Origin: Sphingobacterium sp. B16(2022)
Lineage (GTDB): Bacteria; Bacteroidota; Bacteroidia; Sphingobacteriales; Sphingobacteriaceae
Direction of reading: 5' to 3'
NCBI RefSeq assembly: GCF_012030425.1
Contig: NZ_JAAUVN010000006.1
Coordinates: 62,001-126,000 of the forward strand
Length of the DNA stretch: 64,000 nucleotides
Shown here: in pieces, positions 16,952 through 26,214 of the stretch
Position numbering within the stretch: position 1 is the stretch's first letter
Layout: each line of letters starts with the position of its first letter
The notes under the pieces: model-generated
The model's database searches: none
Told to the model about the DNA's origin: nothing
The model's input: the letters and a program-made list of their open reading frames with translations, nothing else
Program-made: the position numbers and the translations under genes

Positions 16952-18526
16952 ATGAAAAAATTATTCAGTTTAATTTGTCTTATTTCGTCCATTTACAGCT
17001 GTGCAGTTGCACAAAATCCAGCTGCAAAATATGCTGATCTGATTACTGAAGAGTCTTCCAGAAAGCATCTTACTATCCTAGCATCTGCAGATCTTGAGGG
17101 ACGTGGCACAGGTCAAAAAGGTGGTCGTTTGGCTACTGAATACATTGCAAATGAATTTAAAAAATTAGGATTAACACCACCTGTTGCAGGTAAATATTTT
17201 CAACCGGTAAGTTTACTAAAAAACAGTTATCAGGTTAAGAGCTTTAAAATTGGAGGCCGTCCTTTTGTCAATGGACAAGATCTACTGGCGTTAGGTAATA
17301 ATGAGTTGAAATCAATCGACGATAAAGAGATTATTTTTATCGGTTACGGTATTGATGACCCCAAATATTCTGATATCAAAGGAATTGATTTGCAAGACAA
17401 AATTGTGATGCTGATCAATAACAAAGAACCTGTTGATGCAAAAGGGAATTCTGTGATCACTGGAACGACAAAATTATCGGAATGGTCCACCGTGCGCAAT
17501 AAAAAGATTAGAGAGGTGCTAAAACATAAGCCTAAACTTATTCTTGCATACACTGAGGATCTCGGTACATGGCTGGAAAGTGCAGGAGATCGTGCAACCG
17601 AAGGACGCTTTAATTTAGCTCAGGATCAAACAGCTCCTGAAACTAATCCAATGCCTATTGTTGTCAATATCACCGATCATGTTGCTAACTATATCCTGAA
17701 TCAGGGAAAAACAAGTCTTGCAAATATTACATCAAAAATCAATCAGAGTCAAAAGCCTCAATCTTTTGCTATCAATACAAGTTTTAATGCACAATTGGGT
17801 ATGGTGGCTGAACAATTCACGGATCCTAATGTACTGGGCTTGCTTGAAGGGTCTGATCTGAAAGATGAAATAATTGTTATAGGTGGCCATTATGATCACG
17901 ACGGCAAAAGTTCAAATGGCACTATCTTTCCTGGAGCTGATGATAATGCTTCAGGAACTACTGCTGTTCTTGAGTTAGCGAAAGCATTTAGTCAGGCTAA
18001 AGCTGAGGGCAAAGGTCCTCGGAGAAGTATCTTGTTTATCACATATGCTGCAGAAGAAAAGGGTTTATTAGGGTCTAAGTATTATACCGAAAACCCGGTC
18101 TTCCCTCTTGAAAATACCGTTACTTGTATCAATATTGATATGATAGGACGCATTGACGATAAGCATTTAAATGGAAATCACAACTATATTCATTCCATTG
18201 GAGCAGATAAATTAAGCTCTGAATTAGCAAGAATCAATAAGGAAGCAAATGATAAATCCAGCAAACTGGAATTAGACTTCATGTACGATAATCCAAAAGA
18301 TCCAATGCGTCTTTATTACCGATCTGATCATTATAATTTTGCCAGTAAAGGTATTCCTTCAATTTTTTACTTCTCAGGTTTACATCCGCATTATCACACG
18401 CCTGAAGATACTGTTGATAAAATAGATTTCCCGATTATGGTCAAAAGAGAAAAATTTATTTTTCAAACGGCTTGGGATGTTGCCAATAGTGCTACAAAAC
18501 CTGCTGTAGATAGCAAGAAGGATTAA
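16952..18526 (+). CDS. Exported M28 family zinc aminopeptidase
   Basis: A 524-residue protein with an N-terminal signal peptide (cleavage near AVA-Q21) and an M28 peptidase domain. Zinc-binding elements are visible in order: GGHYDHDG, PGADDNASG, AAEEKGLLGS, NIDMIGR and HPHYHTPEDT. Residues of about 120-270 between the signal and the catalytic domain resemble a PA insert. It should act in the periplasm or outside as an aminopeptidase on peptides. A second, shorter M28 protein lies at 44270. Single gene with terminators on both sides. Confidence 0.9.
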   Translation: MKKLFSLICLISSIYSCAVAQNPAAKYADLITEESSRKHLTILASADLEGRGTGQKGGRLATEYIANEFKKLGLTPPVAGKYFQPVSLLKNSYQVKSFKIGGRPFVNGQDLLALGNNELKSIDDKEIIFIGYGIDDPKYSDIKGIDLQDKIVMLINNKEPVDAKGNSVITGTTKLSEWSTVRNKKIREVLKHKPKLILAYTEDLGTWLESAGDRATEGRFNLAQDQTAPETNPMPIVVNITDHVANYILNQGKTSLANITSKINQSQKPQSFAINTSFNAQLGMVAEQFTDPNVLGLLEGSDLKDEIIVIGGHYDHDGKSSNGTIFPGADDNASGTTAVLELAKAFSQAKAEGKGPRRSILFITYAAEEKGLLGSKYYTENPVFPLENTVTCINIDMIGRIDDKHLNGNHNYIHSIGADKLSSELARINKEANDKSSKLELDFMYDNPKDPMRLYYRSDHYNFASKGIPSIFYFSGLHPHYHTPEDTVDKIDFPIMVKREKFIFQTAWDVANSATKPAVDSKKD

Positions 18527-18548
18527 AAATTAGTTGCGTAAGATTTTT

Positions 18549-18585
18549 AAAGTGGTTCTCCTGAATAAGGAAACCACTTTTTTTT
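18549..18585 (+). terminator. Terminator after the M28 peptidase
   Basis: AAAGTGGTT (18549-18557) pairs with AACCACTTT (18572-18580), then a T run. Confidence 0.8.
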
Positions 18586-18782
18586 ATGTGCTTATTGCAC
18601 CTAATTAAACGAGTAAAACTGCTTCCTATTTTGATAACCGATCCAACTGATTAAATCGGATAAACAATTTCATGCAGCATAAAACAAAGTGAATGTGTTA
18701 AAAATAAGTTAATTAAAAATCGATATCTAAAAAAGTAATTATCTTAGCGAGCAATAAACCAACCATTCCTAAAAAGTCAATT

Positions 18783-21470
18783 ATGAAGCTATATGTATTA
18801 AGCTTGCTATTTTTATGCATTAATTTTGCCTATTCCCAAAACTCAGGAAGTTTGAAAGGGACTGTTATTGATCATACAAATAAACCGCTTGAAAAAGCAA
18901 CAGTTTCCATTCTTATGCAACAGGATTCTTCGGTACTCTCCTATTCTCTGACAAATGATAAAGGAGAATTCAACCTCGTTAAACTGCCTGCAAATAAAAA
19001 TCTGATCTTATATATCTCGCACGTCAATAGCAGCAACTATCATCAGGACATTCTTTTAAATCCTGACGAAAAAAAGCAATTAGATTCGATTAAACTGGGG
19101 GGAAAACTATTGGACGAGGTCGTCATTTCTGTTGCACCACCTGTGCGCATGAATAAAGATACATTAGAATATAACACTGATTTTTTTAAGACTAGACCGA
19201 ACGCCAATGCTGAAGAACTTTTAAAACAGTTGCCTGGTCTACAAATTAATATGGATGGTACTATTTATTATGAAGGTAAAGAAGTTTCTCAGGTAAAAGT
19301 AAATGGTAAAGATTTTTTTGCCAGCGATCTGCGAATTGCTACACGCAATCTAGATGCTTCCTTAATTAAAACGGTACAGGTATACCGCGATAAAGGCGAA
19401 TCAAAAAAAACAGTGGAGGATGAAGAAAAATTACCTATTACCATCAATCTGAAATTCAAAAAAGATTTTCTGAAAGCAAGTTTTGGTAAATTATATGGCA
19501 GTGTCGGAACTAGAGACCGCTATGAAGCTGGTGGTCTGTTCAATACTTTTCAGGATACTTTGCAATTGAGTTTAATCGGATTTGGTAATAATATCAATCG
19601 AGAAAGTTTTGATTACAATGAACTTAATCAACACGGTGGATTAGGAAGAGCTGAAAATTATGGTTTTAATGACTTTGGTGGCAGAAATTATAATGGCAAA
19701 GCAAATGATATTGCCGGTGGCTTTAACCTCAATAATGATTGGGGAAAGAAAACAAAACTAAACCTCATGTACATGTTAAAGTACAAAAATGAAGAAGGCC
19801 AAAACCAAGGAAGTCAAACCTCGCTGTATGATAATGTTAAGCAATTTGGCGAAAACGAATATAATAGCTATCGGAAGTCGCTTGCGCACAATATCAATAC
19901 GCTTTTCAGACACCGAATGGATACAACAGCATACGTCGAGTTTACACCTAAGCTTTCAATTACCAATAATGATGGTAAAACTGATAGCTGGATGAATACC
20001 TATACCGAAGACAAAAAAATAAATAACAGCAAAAGCAATAACACATCAGATGGGTATAATATTAATTACGATCATAATTTCCACATTGAAAAACAATTAA
20101 GTAAGAAACATCTTGTATCTCTAAAAAATACCATCAATATTAGAAATGATAAATCAGAAGAAATTGGCAATCAATTAACAGAGATATTCCAGAACCCGAT
20201 CCCAAATACTAGTCTATGGGAAAACAGAACGAATCGAGAGAAATCCAGCAGTATCAAAACTTTTGCTGGGTATAATAATACCAGTATCGAAAAACTAAAT
20301 TTTGATTTCTATATTTCTTATAATACTTCGAGTAGCAGACCTACACAAAGTTTATTCTATAACAGAGATAATACAGGAACTATCCATGGTGAGCAGTTTG
20401 AAAACAGCTATAGTTTTAAATCACAGGAATATGTGACTGCCATGAAATTTTACTGGAAACCTTTCAAAAAATTAGCGGTAAACTTCGGTACAGCATATGC
20501 AGTTAAGGATAATCAATTTGATTTATTCAAAATCAATAAACGAAAAACAACTTCGAATGGTTACTGGCTACCTAATATCAATATTCGCTATAAAGATTTT
20601 GATCTTTCTTGGTCTAAAGATTTAGAATCACCTGCAACATATCAGATCCAAAGTATTAGGGATACACTAAATCCTCTGATGACGCGACTGTCAGCTTTTT
20701 TCTATGAGAATAAACTGCAACAAAGTACGCGCTTTTCATTCAATAAATACACACAAAAATACCAACTGGGATTTAGTTCCGGTGTAAACTATAAAGATAA
20801 AAGTGAGGGTCATAGAAGTTGGCGTAATGTGACAAATGGACATTATACCATACAGGCATTTCAAGCAGGATCAACGACTAATTATAATGGCTATTTATAT
20901 GGTAGATATAATTTTAAAGCTGGTAACGATTGGGTATTTTATATATCTCAAAACAGTAGCTTATATACCTACCAATATTATTCTTCGATCAATGATGTGG
21001 ACAACAAATTAACAAACCTCGGCATCAATCTAACACAGGAATTTTCTATTACTTGGAAGAATTTAATCGGCCTAACGCCTAAATATACCTACAGCTGGAA
21101 CAAGGCTCAGAATTCGGTTAAAAACAATCCCGATTTTATTGCTACCGCTAATAGAACACACAATGTTGGCGTAGGATTAAATATAAATCCTATAAAAGGT
21201 TTTTCTCTAGAGACCTCCTATTCACTAGAGAATAGGGCAAGTGGCCTAAGTGGAAGAGACAATTATCATATACTGAACTCTTCTATTTATTACACGTTGA
21301 AAAATAATTCCCAGATCAAATTAACGGGTTTTGACATCTTAAATCAAAACAGACAGAACTACTGGGGTACCAGTGGCAATACAACCTATTTTCAAAACAC
21401 GGTTACTTTAAGACAGTACTTTTTGTTAGGATATATTTATAAATTTAAAGTAACAAAACTGAAAAATTAA
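18783..21470 (+). CDS. Outer membrane beta-barrel (TonB-dependent receptor-like) protein
   Basis: An 895-residue outer-membrane protein. After a signal peptide (about 1-18, NFAYS-Q19) comes a carboxypeptidase-regulatory-like beta-sandwich (about 22-110: 'GSLKGTVIDHTNKPLEKATV'), then a plug-like domain (about 120-230: 'EELLKQLPGLQINMDGTI', 'VKVNGKDFF') and a long barrel with alternating aromatic strands. This architecture is that of the Bacteroidota 'outer membrane beta-barrel family protein' group. There is no SusD partner and no clue to the ligand. It is not clearly cotranscribed with the chaperone genes downstream (45-nt gap). Confidence 0.85.
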   Translation: MKLYVLSLLFLCINFAYSQNSGSLKGTVIDHTNKPLEKATVSILMQQDSSVLSYSLTNDKGEFNLVKLPANKNLILYISHVNSSNYHQDILLNPDEKKQLDSIKLGGKLLDEVVISVAPPVRMNKDTLEYNTDFFKTRPNANAEELLKQLPGLQINMDGTIYYEGKEVSQVKVNGKDFFASDLRIATRNLDASLIKTVQVYRDKGESKKTVEDEEKLPITINLKFKKDFLKASFGKLYGSVGTRDRYEAGGLFNTFQDTLQLSLIGFGNNINRESFDYNELNQHGGLGRAENYGFNDFGGRNYNGKANDIAGGFNLNNDWGKKTKLNLMYMLKYKNEEGQNQGSQTSLYDNVKQFGENEYNSYRKSLAHNINTLFRHRMDTTAYVEFTPKLSITNNDGKTDSWMNTYTEDKKINNSKSNNTSDGYNINYDHNFHIEKQLSKKHLVSLKNTINIRNDKSEEIGNQLTEIFQNPIPNTSLWENRTNREKSSSIKTFAGYNNTSIEKLNFDFYISYNTSSSRPTQSLFYNRDNTGTIHGEQFENSYSFKSQEYVTAMKFYWKPFKKLAVNFGTAYAVKDNQFDLFKINKRKTTSNGYWLPNINIRYKDFDLSWSKDLESPATYQIQSIRDTLNPLMTRLSAFFYENKLQQSTRFSFNKYTQKYQLGFSSGVNYKDKSEGHRSWRNVTNGHYTIQAFQAGSTTNYNGYLYGRYNFKAGNDWVFYISQNSSLYTYQYYSSINDVDNKLTNLGINLTQEFSITWKNLIGLTPKYTYSWNKAQNSVKNNPDFIATANRTHNVGVGLNINPIKGFSLETSYSLENRASGLSGRDNYHILNSSIYYTLKNNSQIKLTGFDILNQNRQNYWGTSGNTTYFQNTVTLRQYFLLGYIYKFKVTKLKN

Positions 21471-21515
21471 ACAAACAGGCTTCACAATTGTTGAAACTAT
21501 AGCAACTAAAATAAT

Positions 21516-22412
21516 ATGGCATTTGAAGATTACTATAAAGTACTTGGCATAAGCAAAACGGCATCTGTTGATGATGTAAAAAAAGCTTATCGAAAATTAG
21601 CCCGCAAATATCATCCCGATCTCAATCCTAATGATGAGGCTGCAAAACAGAAGTTTCAAGAGATTAATGAAGCCAATGAGGTATTATCCGATCCGGAAAA
21701 ACGTAAGAAATATGATCAATATGGTGAAAACTGGCAGCGAGGAGAGGAATATGAGCGGTCTCAACAGCAGTACCGACAGTCGAATGAAAATCCTTTCGGA
21801 GGTTCGCAGGGCTATACAGGAAATTTTGATGATGGACAATTTTCAGATTTTTTCGAACAAATGTTTGGTAACCGCTCCGGGGGCGGAAGAAGAAATAACT
21901 TTCGTGGACAAGATTTCAATGCTGAATTGGAGTTAACACAACAACAAGCTTATACGACTCATGCACAAACTTTTACGATTAATGGTAAGAACATCCGAAT
22001 CAACATACAGGCGGGTGTAGAAGATGGTCAGAAAATTAAACTTAAAGGCCTTGGTAGTGAAGGTGTAAATGGAGGGCCAAAAGGAGATCTTTATATTACT
22101 TTCCACATCATTGCTGATCCCAAGTTTAAACGTCAGGGTAATGACCTCTATACAACATTAGATATCGATCTGTATACCGCTATTTTAGGCGGGGAAGCCA
22201 TCATTGATACATATGGTGGTAAAATAAAACTTAAAATTCAACCTGAAACACAAAACAATGCCAAAGTCAGGTTAAAAGGAAAAGGTTTTCCTGTCTATAA
22301 AAAAGATGGTGAATTTGGAGATCTGTATGTCAGTATGAACGTGATGATACCAACCAATTTAACCGACAAAGAAAAAGAACTATTCAAACAGTTGGCCGAT
22401 TTAAAGAAATAA
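21516..22412 (+). CDS. cbpA: CbpA-type DnaJ co-chaperone
   Basis: A 298-residue J-protein without the zinc-finger domain. The J domain is at residues 4-70 with the HPD motif at 33-35, followed by a Gly/Phe/Asn-rich linker (about 85-125) and two C-terminal substrate-binding domains. This is the CbpA (type II) architecture; it stimulates DnaK. The gene immediately downstream encodes a CbpM-like modulator, 4 nt away, which supports CbpA over DnaJ. Confidence 0.92.
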   Translation: MAFEDYYKVLGISKTASVDDVKKAYRKLARKYHPDLNPNDEAAKQKFQEINEANEVLSDPEKRKKYDQYGENWQRGEEYERSQQQYRQSNENPFGGSQGYTGNFDDGQFSDFFEQMFGNRSGGGRRNNFRGQDFNAELELTQQQAYTTHAQTFTINGKNIRINIQAGVEDGQKIKLKGLGSEGVNGGPKGDLYITFHIIADPKFKRQGNDLYTTLDIDLYTAILGGEAIIDTYGGKIKLKIQPETQNNAKVRLKGKGFPVYKKDGEFGDLYVSMNVMIPTNLTDKEKELFKQLADLKK

Positions 22413-22416
22413 TCCT

Positions 22417-22707
22417 ATGGAAAGGACCCTAATTAAACTATCTGATTACTGCTATTCAAGGAAAGCGGAGATTACTTTTATAGAAACTTTAAATGAGTAT
22501 GGTCTTCTCCATATTATCATCCAACAGGAAGAAAAATATATTGAAGAGGAACAGCTTCGGGATCTGGAAAGATTTTCGGACTGGTATTATGAGCTAGATG
22601 TAAATCCTGCGGGTATTGAGGTAGCACATCATCTCATTCAGAAAGTGGAAGCATTACAAAGTGAATTGCAGCGCATAAAAAATCAGCTTAAAGCTTTGGA
22701 ATCATAA
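22417..22707 (+). CDS. cbpM: CbpM-like chaperone modulator
   Basis: A 96-residue mostly helical protein that fits the CbpM/MerR-like modulator of CbpA: an N-terminal 'LIKLSDYC' strand-helix element, a 'LRDLERFSDWYYELDVNPAGIEVAHHLIQKVEAL' type helical core and a C-terminal coiled coil. In E. coli, CbpM binds the J domain of CbpA and blocks its activity. Position right behind cbpA supports the assignment. The 3' end of the gene itself forms the left arm of its terminator. Confidence 0.85.
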   Translation: MERTLIKLSDYCYSRKAEITFIETLNEYGLLHIIIQQEEKYIEEEQLRDLERFSDWYYELDVNPAGIEVAHHLIQKVEALQSELQRIKNQLKALES

Positions 22708-22732
22708 TTCAAAGCTTTAAGCTGATTTTTAC
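22681..22732 (+). terminator. Terminator that uses the end of the cbpM coding sequence
   Basis: An 18-bp perfect stem pairs 22681-22698 (coding) with 22710-22727 (after the stop codon), followed by TTT. The stop codon is in the loop. Confidence 0.85.
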
Positions 22733-22741
22733 AATCTGGTA

Positions 22742-23623
22742 TTAATTATCTAAGTCTTGATCAACTGTTATTATATCTTTCCAAATCACATTATGGCGTA
22801 AATCTGTTAATTCAATTTGATAATTACCTTTGCAAACAACAAACGAACCATATGATTGTCCTGGTTGAACAAGCCGGTAAATAATCAACTGTTTTTTTCC
22901 TTCATCTCTATCCGCAGAAAAGCCCTTCATTAATGTGTAATTTTCCTTTTGTATATATTGATCAGGGATACGGTAATCAAAATGCCCCCTACTGCTATCA
23001 TCAGGACATAAAATTTCTGTACGGCTTGGTGTAAAAATATAATGCTGTCTATACATAGAAGCATTTGATATCGCCAGATCTTCAATGTGAGCAAAATTCT
23101 TAAAGTACTTCTCAGGGATAATGTAAATCAAACTGACATACTCTTCTCTTCCCAATTGCTGCTTAAAGGGAACCATAGCATGATAAATAACTTGTTTGTT
23201 TAAGGTCGTAGTTCGATAATAATATTTCCCTTCTGCTGTCTTTTTAATTTCGAATCCATCTCTTGACAACAATTCTTTTGTATTTTTAAAACGCTCATCC
23301 GATTTATTATTGATTAAGCTGATCAATCTAAATGTCGTATCTCCGATACTTTTTCCATTGAACAAAACAGTATACTTCGTGGCATCATAGCCTAATTTCT
23401 TTATGATCTTCTGATCGTCATGTGAAAGATAAGCTGTCTGCAGTCCAGTTTTCGTCCTTTCATCATAATTTGAAAAATTATCACCGACATATACAGACAG
23501 ATTTCGTTCGACATTAACAAAATACTCATCCCCATCAACAATAAAACCTTTTGGAGTGAATTGATAAGCTGACCGACAAGACGTTAATAAGAATAGTACA
23601 AATAAAATATAAATAGCTTTCAT
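22742..23623 (-). CDS. Hypothetical lipoprotein of the blaI operon
   Basis: A 293-residue protein that begins MKAIYILFVLFLLTSC, a lipoprotein signal with lipobox LTSC (Cys16). The open frame extends further upstream, but that part lies over the end of the M56 gene and has no signal sequence, so the ATG at 23623 is chosen. The body has no domain that I recognise. It lies 44 nt downstream of the M56-TonB sensor gene on the same strand with no terminator between them, so it is probably cotranscribed with it. Confidence 0.75.
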   Translation of the reverse strand: MKAIYILFVLFLLTSCRSAYQFTPKGFIVDGDEYFVNVERNLSVYVGDNFSNYDERTKTGLQTAYLSHDDQKIIKKLGYDATKYTVLFNGKSIGDTTFRLISLINNKSDERFKNTKELLSRDGFEIKKTAEGKYYYRTTTLNKQVIYHAMVPFKQQLGREEYVSLIYIIPEKYFKNFAHIEDLAISNASMYRQHYIFTPSRTEILCPDDSSRGHFDYRIPDQYIQKENYTLMKGFSADRDEGKKQLIIYRLVQPGQSYGSFVVCKGNYQIELTDLRHNVIWKDIITVDQDLDN

Positions 23624-23667
23624 AACATTATTCAAAAAAAGCGCCATCGCATAAAACGTTATTTTAA

Positions 23668-25488
23668 TTATTGGGCAGCTGTATTTAATCGGATAGGCAT
23701 CGTATAAGCAACCCTTACATGCTGTCCATTTTGTATTGCAGGTTTCCATTTTTCAGGATAATTCTTCAAAACATTCACCGCTTCTTGTCCAGTTCCGTAC
23801 TTTAAATCTCTTTTTATATCAAAGTTAGATAGGCTACCATCTTTTTCAACGATGAATGATACTTCTACGACACCGTTAATATTATTTTCTAAGGCCTCCT
23901 TTGGAAAATTGTAATTTTCTCCCACATAATTCATAAAATCACGCATCCCCCTTGGTGGCGCTGGTTTAACTTCAACAGCTGAAAATATAACCGTATTTTC
24001 CGCTGGTTTCTTGGGTTCCGGAAAACGAACTTCATCAGGAGACGATTTAACAGGTTTCTTCTGTGGCACTTCATCTTTCGTTACTTTCGGTGGAAGGAAA
24101 CGAACGACATCCTCCGAAGATTTTGTAGTCTGTCTCTTAATAACAGCTTGCTTATTTGATTTTTTAGGCTCTGGAAAGTGGACGGTAGCGTCTTTAGATC
24201 CATCTGAATTGTTCACATTATTACTTTTCGAATTTTCCGATCCAAATCTACCTGCAGCCAATTTCACAGGAAGTGTGTAGGAAGACCGAACTGATTTACC
24301 ATTTTGAATCGCAGGTTTCCATTTTTTTCCATTTTTCACGAGATTCTGAATCATAACCCCAGCACCAAATCCAATATCATTCTTCGTTTTAACATTTGTA
24401 ATACGACCATCCTTCTCGACTACAAAATCAATTTCAACAGTACCATTGATGCCTTTATCCAACATCTCATCTGAATATTTGAAATTTTGACGTATATAGC
24501 TCATGTAAGCTCTCATACCACCCGAAGGAACTGCCGGCACTTCCGGATTACTAAAAATCTTTTCCTGCTGTGGTCCTTGTTCCTCAATCTCCATCAGTTT
24601 TGTAACAGCCTCAGATACCACCGGTAGTTTCACATCGATCACTTTATCAATCAGTTCTGTTTTTGCGTCAACGGTATTGTTTAATACGAGCCCCACCAAA
24701 CCTACTAAACCAGCAATTGGAATGATCAACATATATTTCCATTGATTTGATTTCTTTGATTTATTTTGAAATAACATCATAATTCTCTTTTTTAAAATGG
24801 ACTCTCTGGCAAAGCCATGTGATAACACATCAGTCGATACCCGGAGCGCATTTGCAATTAATAATTCTGCATAAGATGCTTTATCTTTTGCAGCACAAAG
24901 TTGATCAGCAATACATTCATGCTGAAATTTCAATTCTCTGATATAAAAAAAGAATACAGGATTAAACCAATTAAAAACTCGAACAATTTCTAAAAAAAGA
25001 ATATCATAAGAATGCCCTTGCTGTACATGAACTAATTCATGACGGTGGATGATTTCATTTTCTTTCACTTCCTCACCGATATAAACAAAATTCAAAAAAG
25101 AAAATGAGTCGTTGCCATCAGCTTTATTAAACCTACGGTATAGCTTATACAATCTAATTAGTAAAAACGAAGTAGCAATGATGATGGAGACCCAATAAAT
25201 GAGTTCAACATTCGAATGCAGTTGCCAAAATTGCTGTTTACCCACAATTTCAATTTCAGGTATACTAAATTCTGTTAATTCCAGCGAAATAGCAGGAATT
25301 AACGTAGTCTTATAATCCATTTCAGATAGATCTACAAATTGTATTGCTGGTAATGTAAAAGATAATAATACAGCAACCAATAAATAGATCCGATTTCCTT
25401 GGAAAAATGTGAGTTTTCTCAGGACTAAATGATAAAGTAAATAGCATATGACGAGGCTTGTGTTTGCTAAAATCAGATAAGCTATCAT
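23668..25488 (-). CDS. BlaR1-like M56 metallopeptidase with two TonB C-terminal domains
   Basis: A 606-residue inner-membrane protein. Residues 1-270 are a BlaR1/MecR1-type M56 module: membrane segments near 5-22, 35-50, 95-112 and 249-268, with the zinc motif HELVH at 150-154. In place of a penicillin-binding sensor domain it has two TonB_C-like domains (about 322-408 and 514-601), each with 'V.FVVEKDG' and 'KWKPAIQNG' motifs, joined by a Pro-rich linker with three similar elements (VHFPEPKK, VRFLPPK, VRFPEPKK). It lies 27 nt after blaI. Known BlaR1 proteins trigger repressor cleavage; here the sensed signal is unknown. Confidence 0.88.
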   Translation of the reverse strand: MIAYLILANTSLVICYLLYHLVLRKLTFFQGNRIYLLVAVLLSFTLPAIQFVDLSEMDYKTTLIPAISLELTEFSIPEIEIVGKQQFWQLHSNVELIYWVSIIIATSFLLIRLYKLYRRFNKADGNDSFSFLNFVYIGEEVKENEIIHRHELVHVQQGHSYDILFLEIVRVFNWFNPVFFFYIRELKFQHECIADQLCAAKDKASYAELLIANALRVSTDVLSHGFARESILKKRIMMLFQNKSKKSNQWKYMLIIPIAGLVGLVGLVLNNTVDAKTELIDKVIDVKLPVVSEAVTKLMEIEEQGPQQEKIFSNPEVPAVPSGGMRAYMSYIRQNFKYSDEMLDKGINGTVEIDFVVEKDGRITNVKTKNDIGFGAGVMIQNLVKNGKKWKPAIQNGKSVRSSYTLPVKLAAGRFGSENSKSNNVNNSDGSKDATVHFPEPKKSNKQAVIKRQTTKSSEDVVRFLPPKVTKDEVPQKKPVKSSPDEVRFPEPKKPAENTVIFSAVEVKPAPPRGMRDFMNYVGENYNFPKEALENNINGVVEVSFIVEKDGSLSNFDIKRDLKYGTGQEAVNVLKNYPEKWKPAIQNGQHVRVAYTMPIRLNTAAQ

Positions 25489-25515
25489 AATTCAGGTGTT
25501 AAGTGATTGAAATCT

Positions 25516-25890
25516 TTAAATTTTCTTTTGTTTGGCAATCATCTCTAATAATTCGTTGACTTCGCCGAGATCAAGTTTATTCTCTTCAAGAAAATAAGAT
25601 AACATGCTGCTCGCTGAATTATCAAAATAATTATTTAAAAGTTTCCCTGTAATCAGTTTCTTATACTCTTCTTTTGTAATCTTAGGGATATATCGATGAC
25701 TTTTCCCATAAGATTCGTGCACTAAGAAACCCTTGGTTTCTAAAATCCGCACTATGGTCGAGACTGTATTGTAAGCTGGTTTGGGCTCTGGTAAACGATC
25801 TATCACTTCTTTAACAAAGGCTCCATCCATTTCCCAAAGCTCATGCATGATTTGCTCTTCAGCTTTTGTAAGTTCTTTAATTTCGTTCAT
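25516..25890 (-). CDS. blaI: BlaI/MecI-family transcriptional repressor
   Basis: A 124-residue winged-helix repressor: 'LTKAEEQIMHELWEMDGAFVKEVIDRLPEPKPAYNTVSTIVRILETKGFL' type DNA-binding domain (residues 6-65) and a helical dimerisation tail. The family is inactivated by proteolysis signalled through a BlaR1-like partner, encoded just downstream. Two AACTA/TAGTT dyads overlap the predicted promoter upstream, consistent with autorepression. No beta-lactamase is encoded next to it, so the regulon need not concern beta-lactams. Confidence 0.92.
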   Translation of the reverse strand: MNEIKELTKAEEQIMHELWEMDGAFVKEVIDRLPEPKPAYNTVSTIVRILETKGFLVHESYGKSHRYIPKITKEEYKKLITGKLLNNYFDNSASSMLSYFLEENKLDLGEVNELLEMIAKQKKI

Positions 25891-25937
25891 AACTCTATTT
25901 ATTAAAATGGCACGTCTGCCGATAATCGATTATATAA

Positions 25938-25968
25938 CAAGTATAAAACTAAAAACCTAGTTATCAAA
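25938..25968 (-). promoter_or_regulatory. Predicted blaI promoter
   Basis: Read leftward, TTTG (25965-25968) is followed after exactly 19 bases by TATACTTG (25938-25945), close to TAnnTTTG. The -7 element is about 50 nt before the blaI start codon. Confidence 0.5.
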
Positions 25969-25983
25969 CTAATTTTTTAGTTT
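25947..25983. promoter_or_regulatory. Twin BlaI operator-like dyads
   Basis: Dyad 1 is AACTA (25947-25951) / TAGTT (25958-25962). Dyad 2 is AAACTAA (25966-25972) / TTAGTTT (25977-25983). The centres are 20 bp apart, two helical turns. ACTA...TAGT half sites resemble known BlaI-family operators. They cover the promoter spacer and the -33 element. Confidence 0.5.
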
Positions 25984-26102
25984 ACAACATATTGCACTGA
26001 TATACAATGAATTAAAATTAACAATAAAGTTACATTGTCATATTGTAAGAGACTATTGCTAAATTGAATCATTTGGGATAACTGTAATTTAGGTTCATTA
26101 AA

Positions 26103-26144
26103 TTCCTATAAATACTGAAGAATTACCTTCAATATTTACAGGAA
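26103..26144 (-). terminator. Hairpin after arfB, structured on the minus strand
   Basis: An 18-bp stem (26103-26120 with 26127-26144) and a 6-base loop. Two positions pair only as G-U in the leftward transcript and would mismatch in the rightward one, which points to the arfB-side RNA. Confidence 0.55.
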
Positions 26145-26214
26145 TATACTAGCATAGGCCTAAGTGGCTATATTTTAAATTTGAGTTTTAAGCTTGAATG
26201 ATTTTTAATAGCCA

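Larger units (their letters stand above)
25891..26214. other. 324-bp intergenic region between blaI and arfB
   Basis: It holds the blaI promoter with two operator-like dyads (25938-25983) and, further upstream, a hairpin (26103-26144) that fits a terminator of the arfB transcript. No open frame is supported. Confidence 0.6.
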
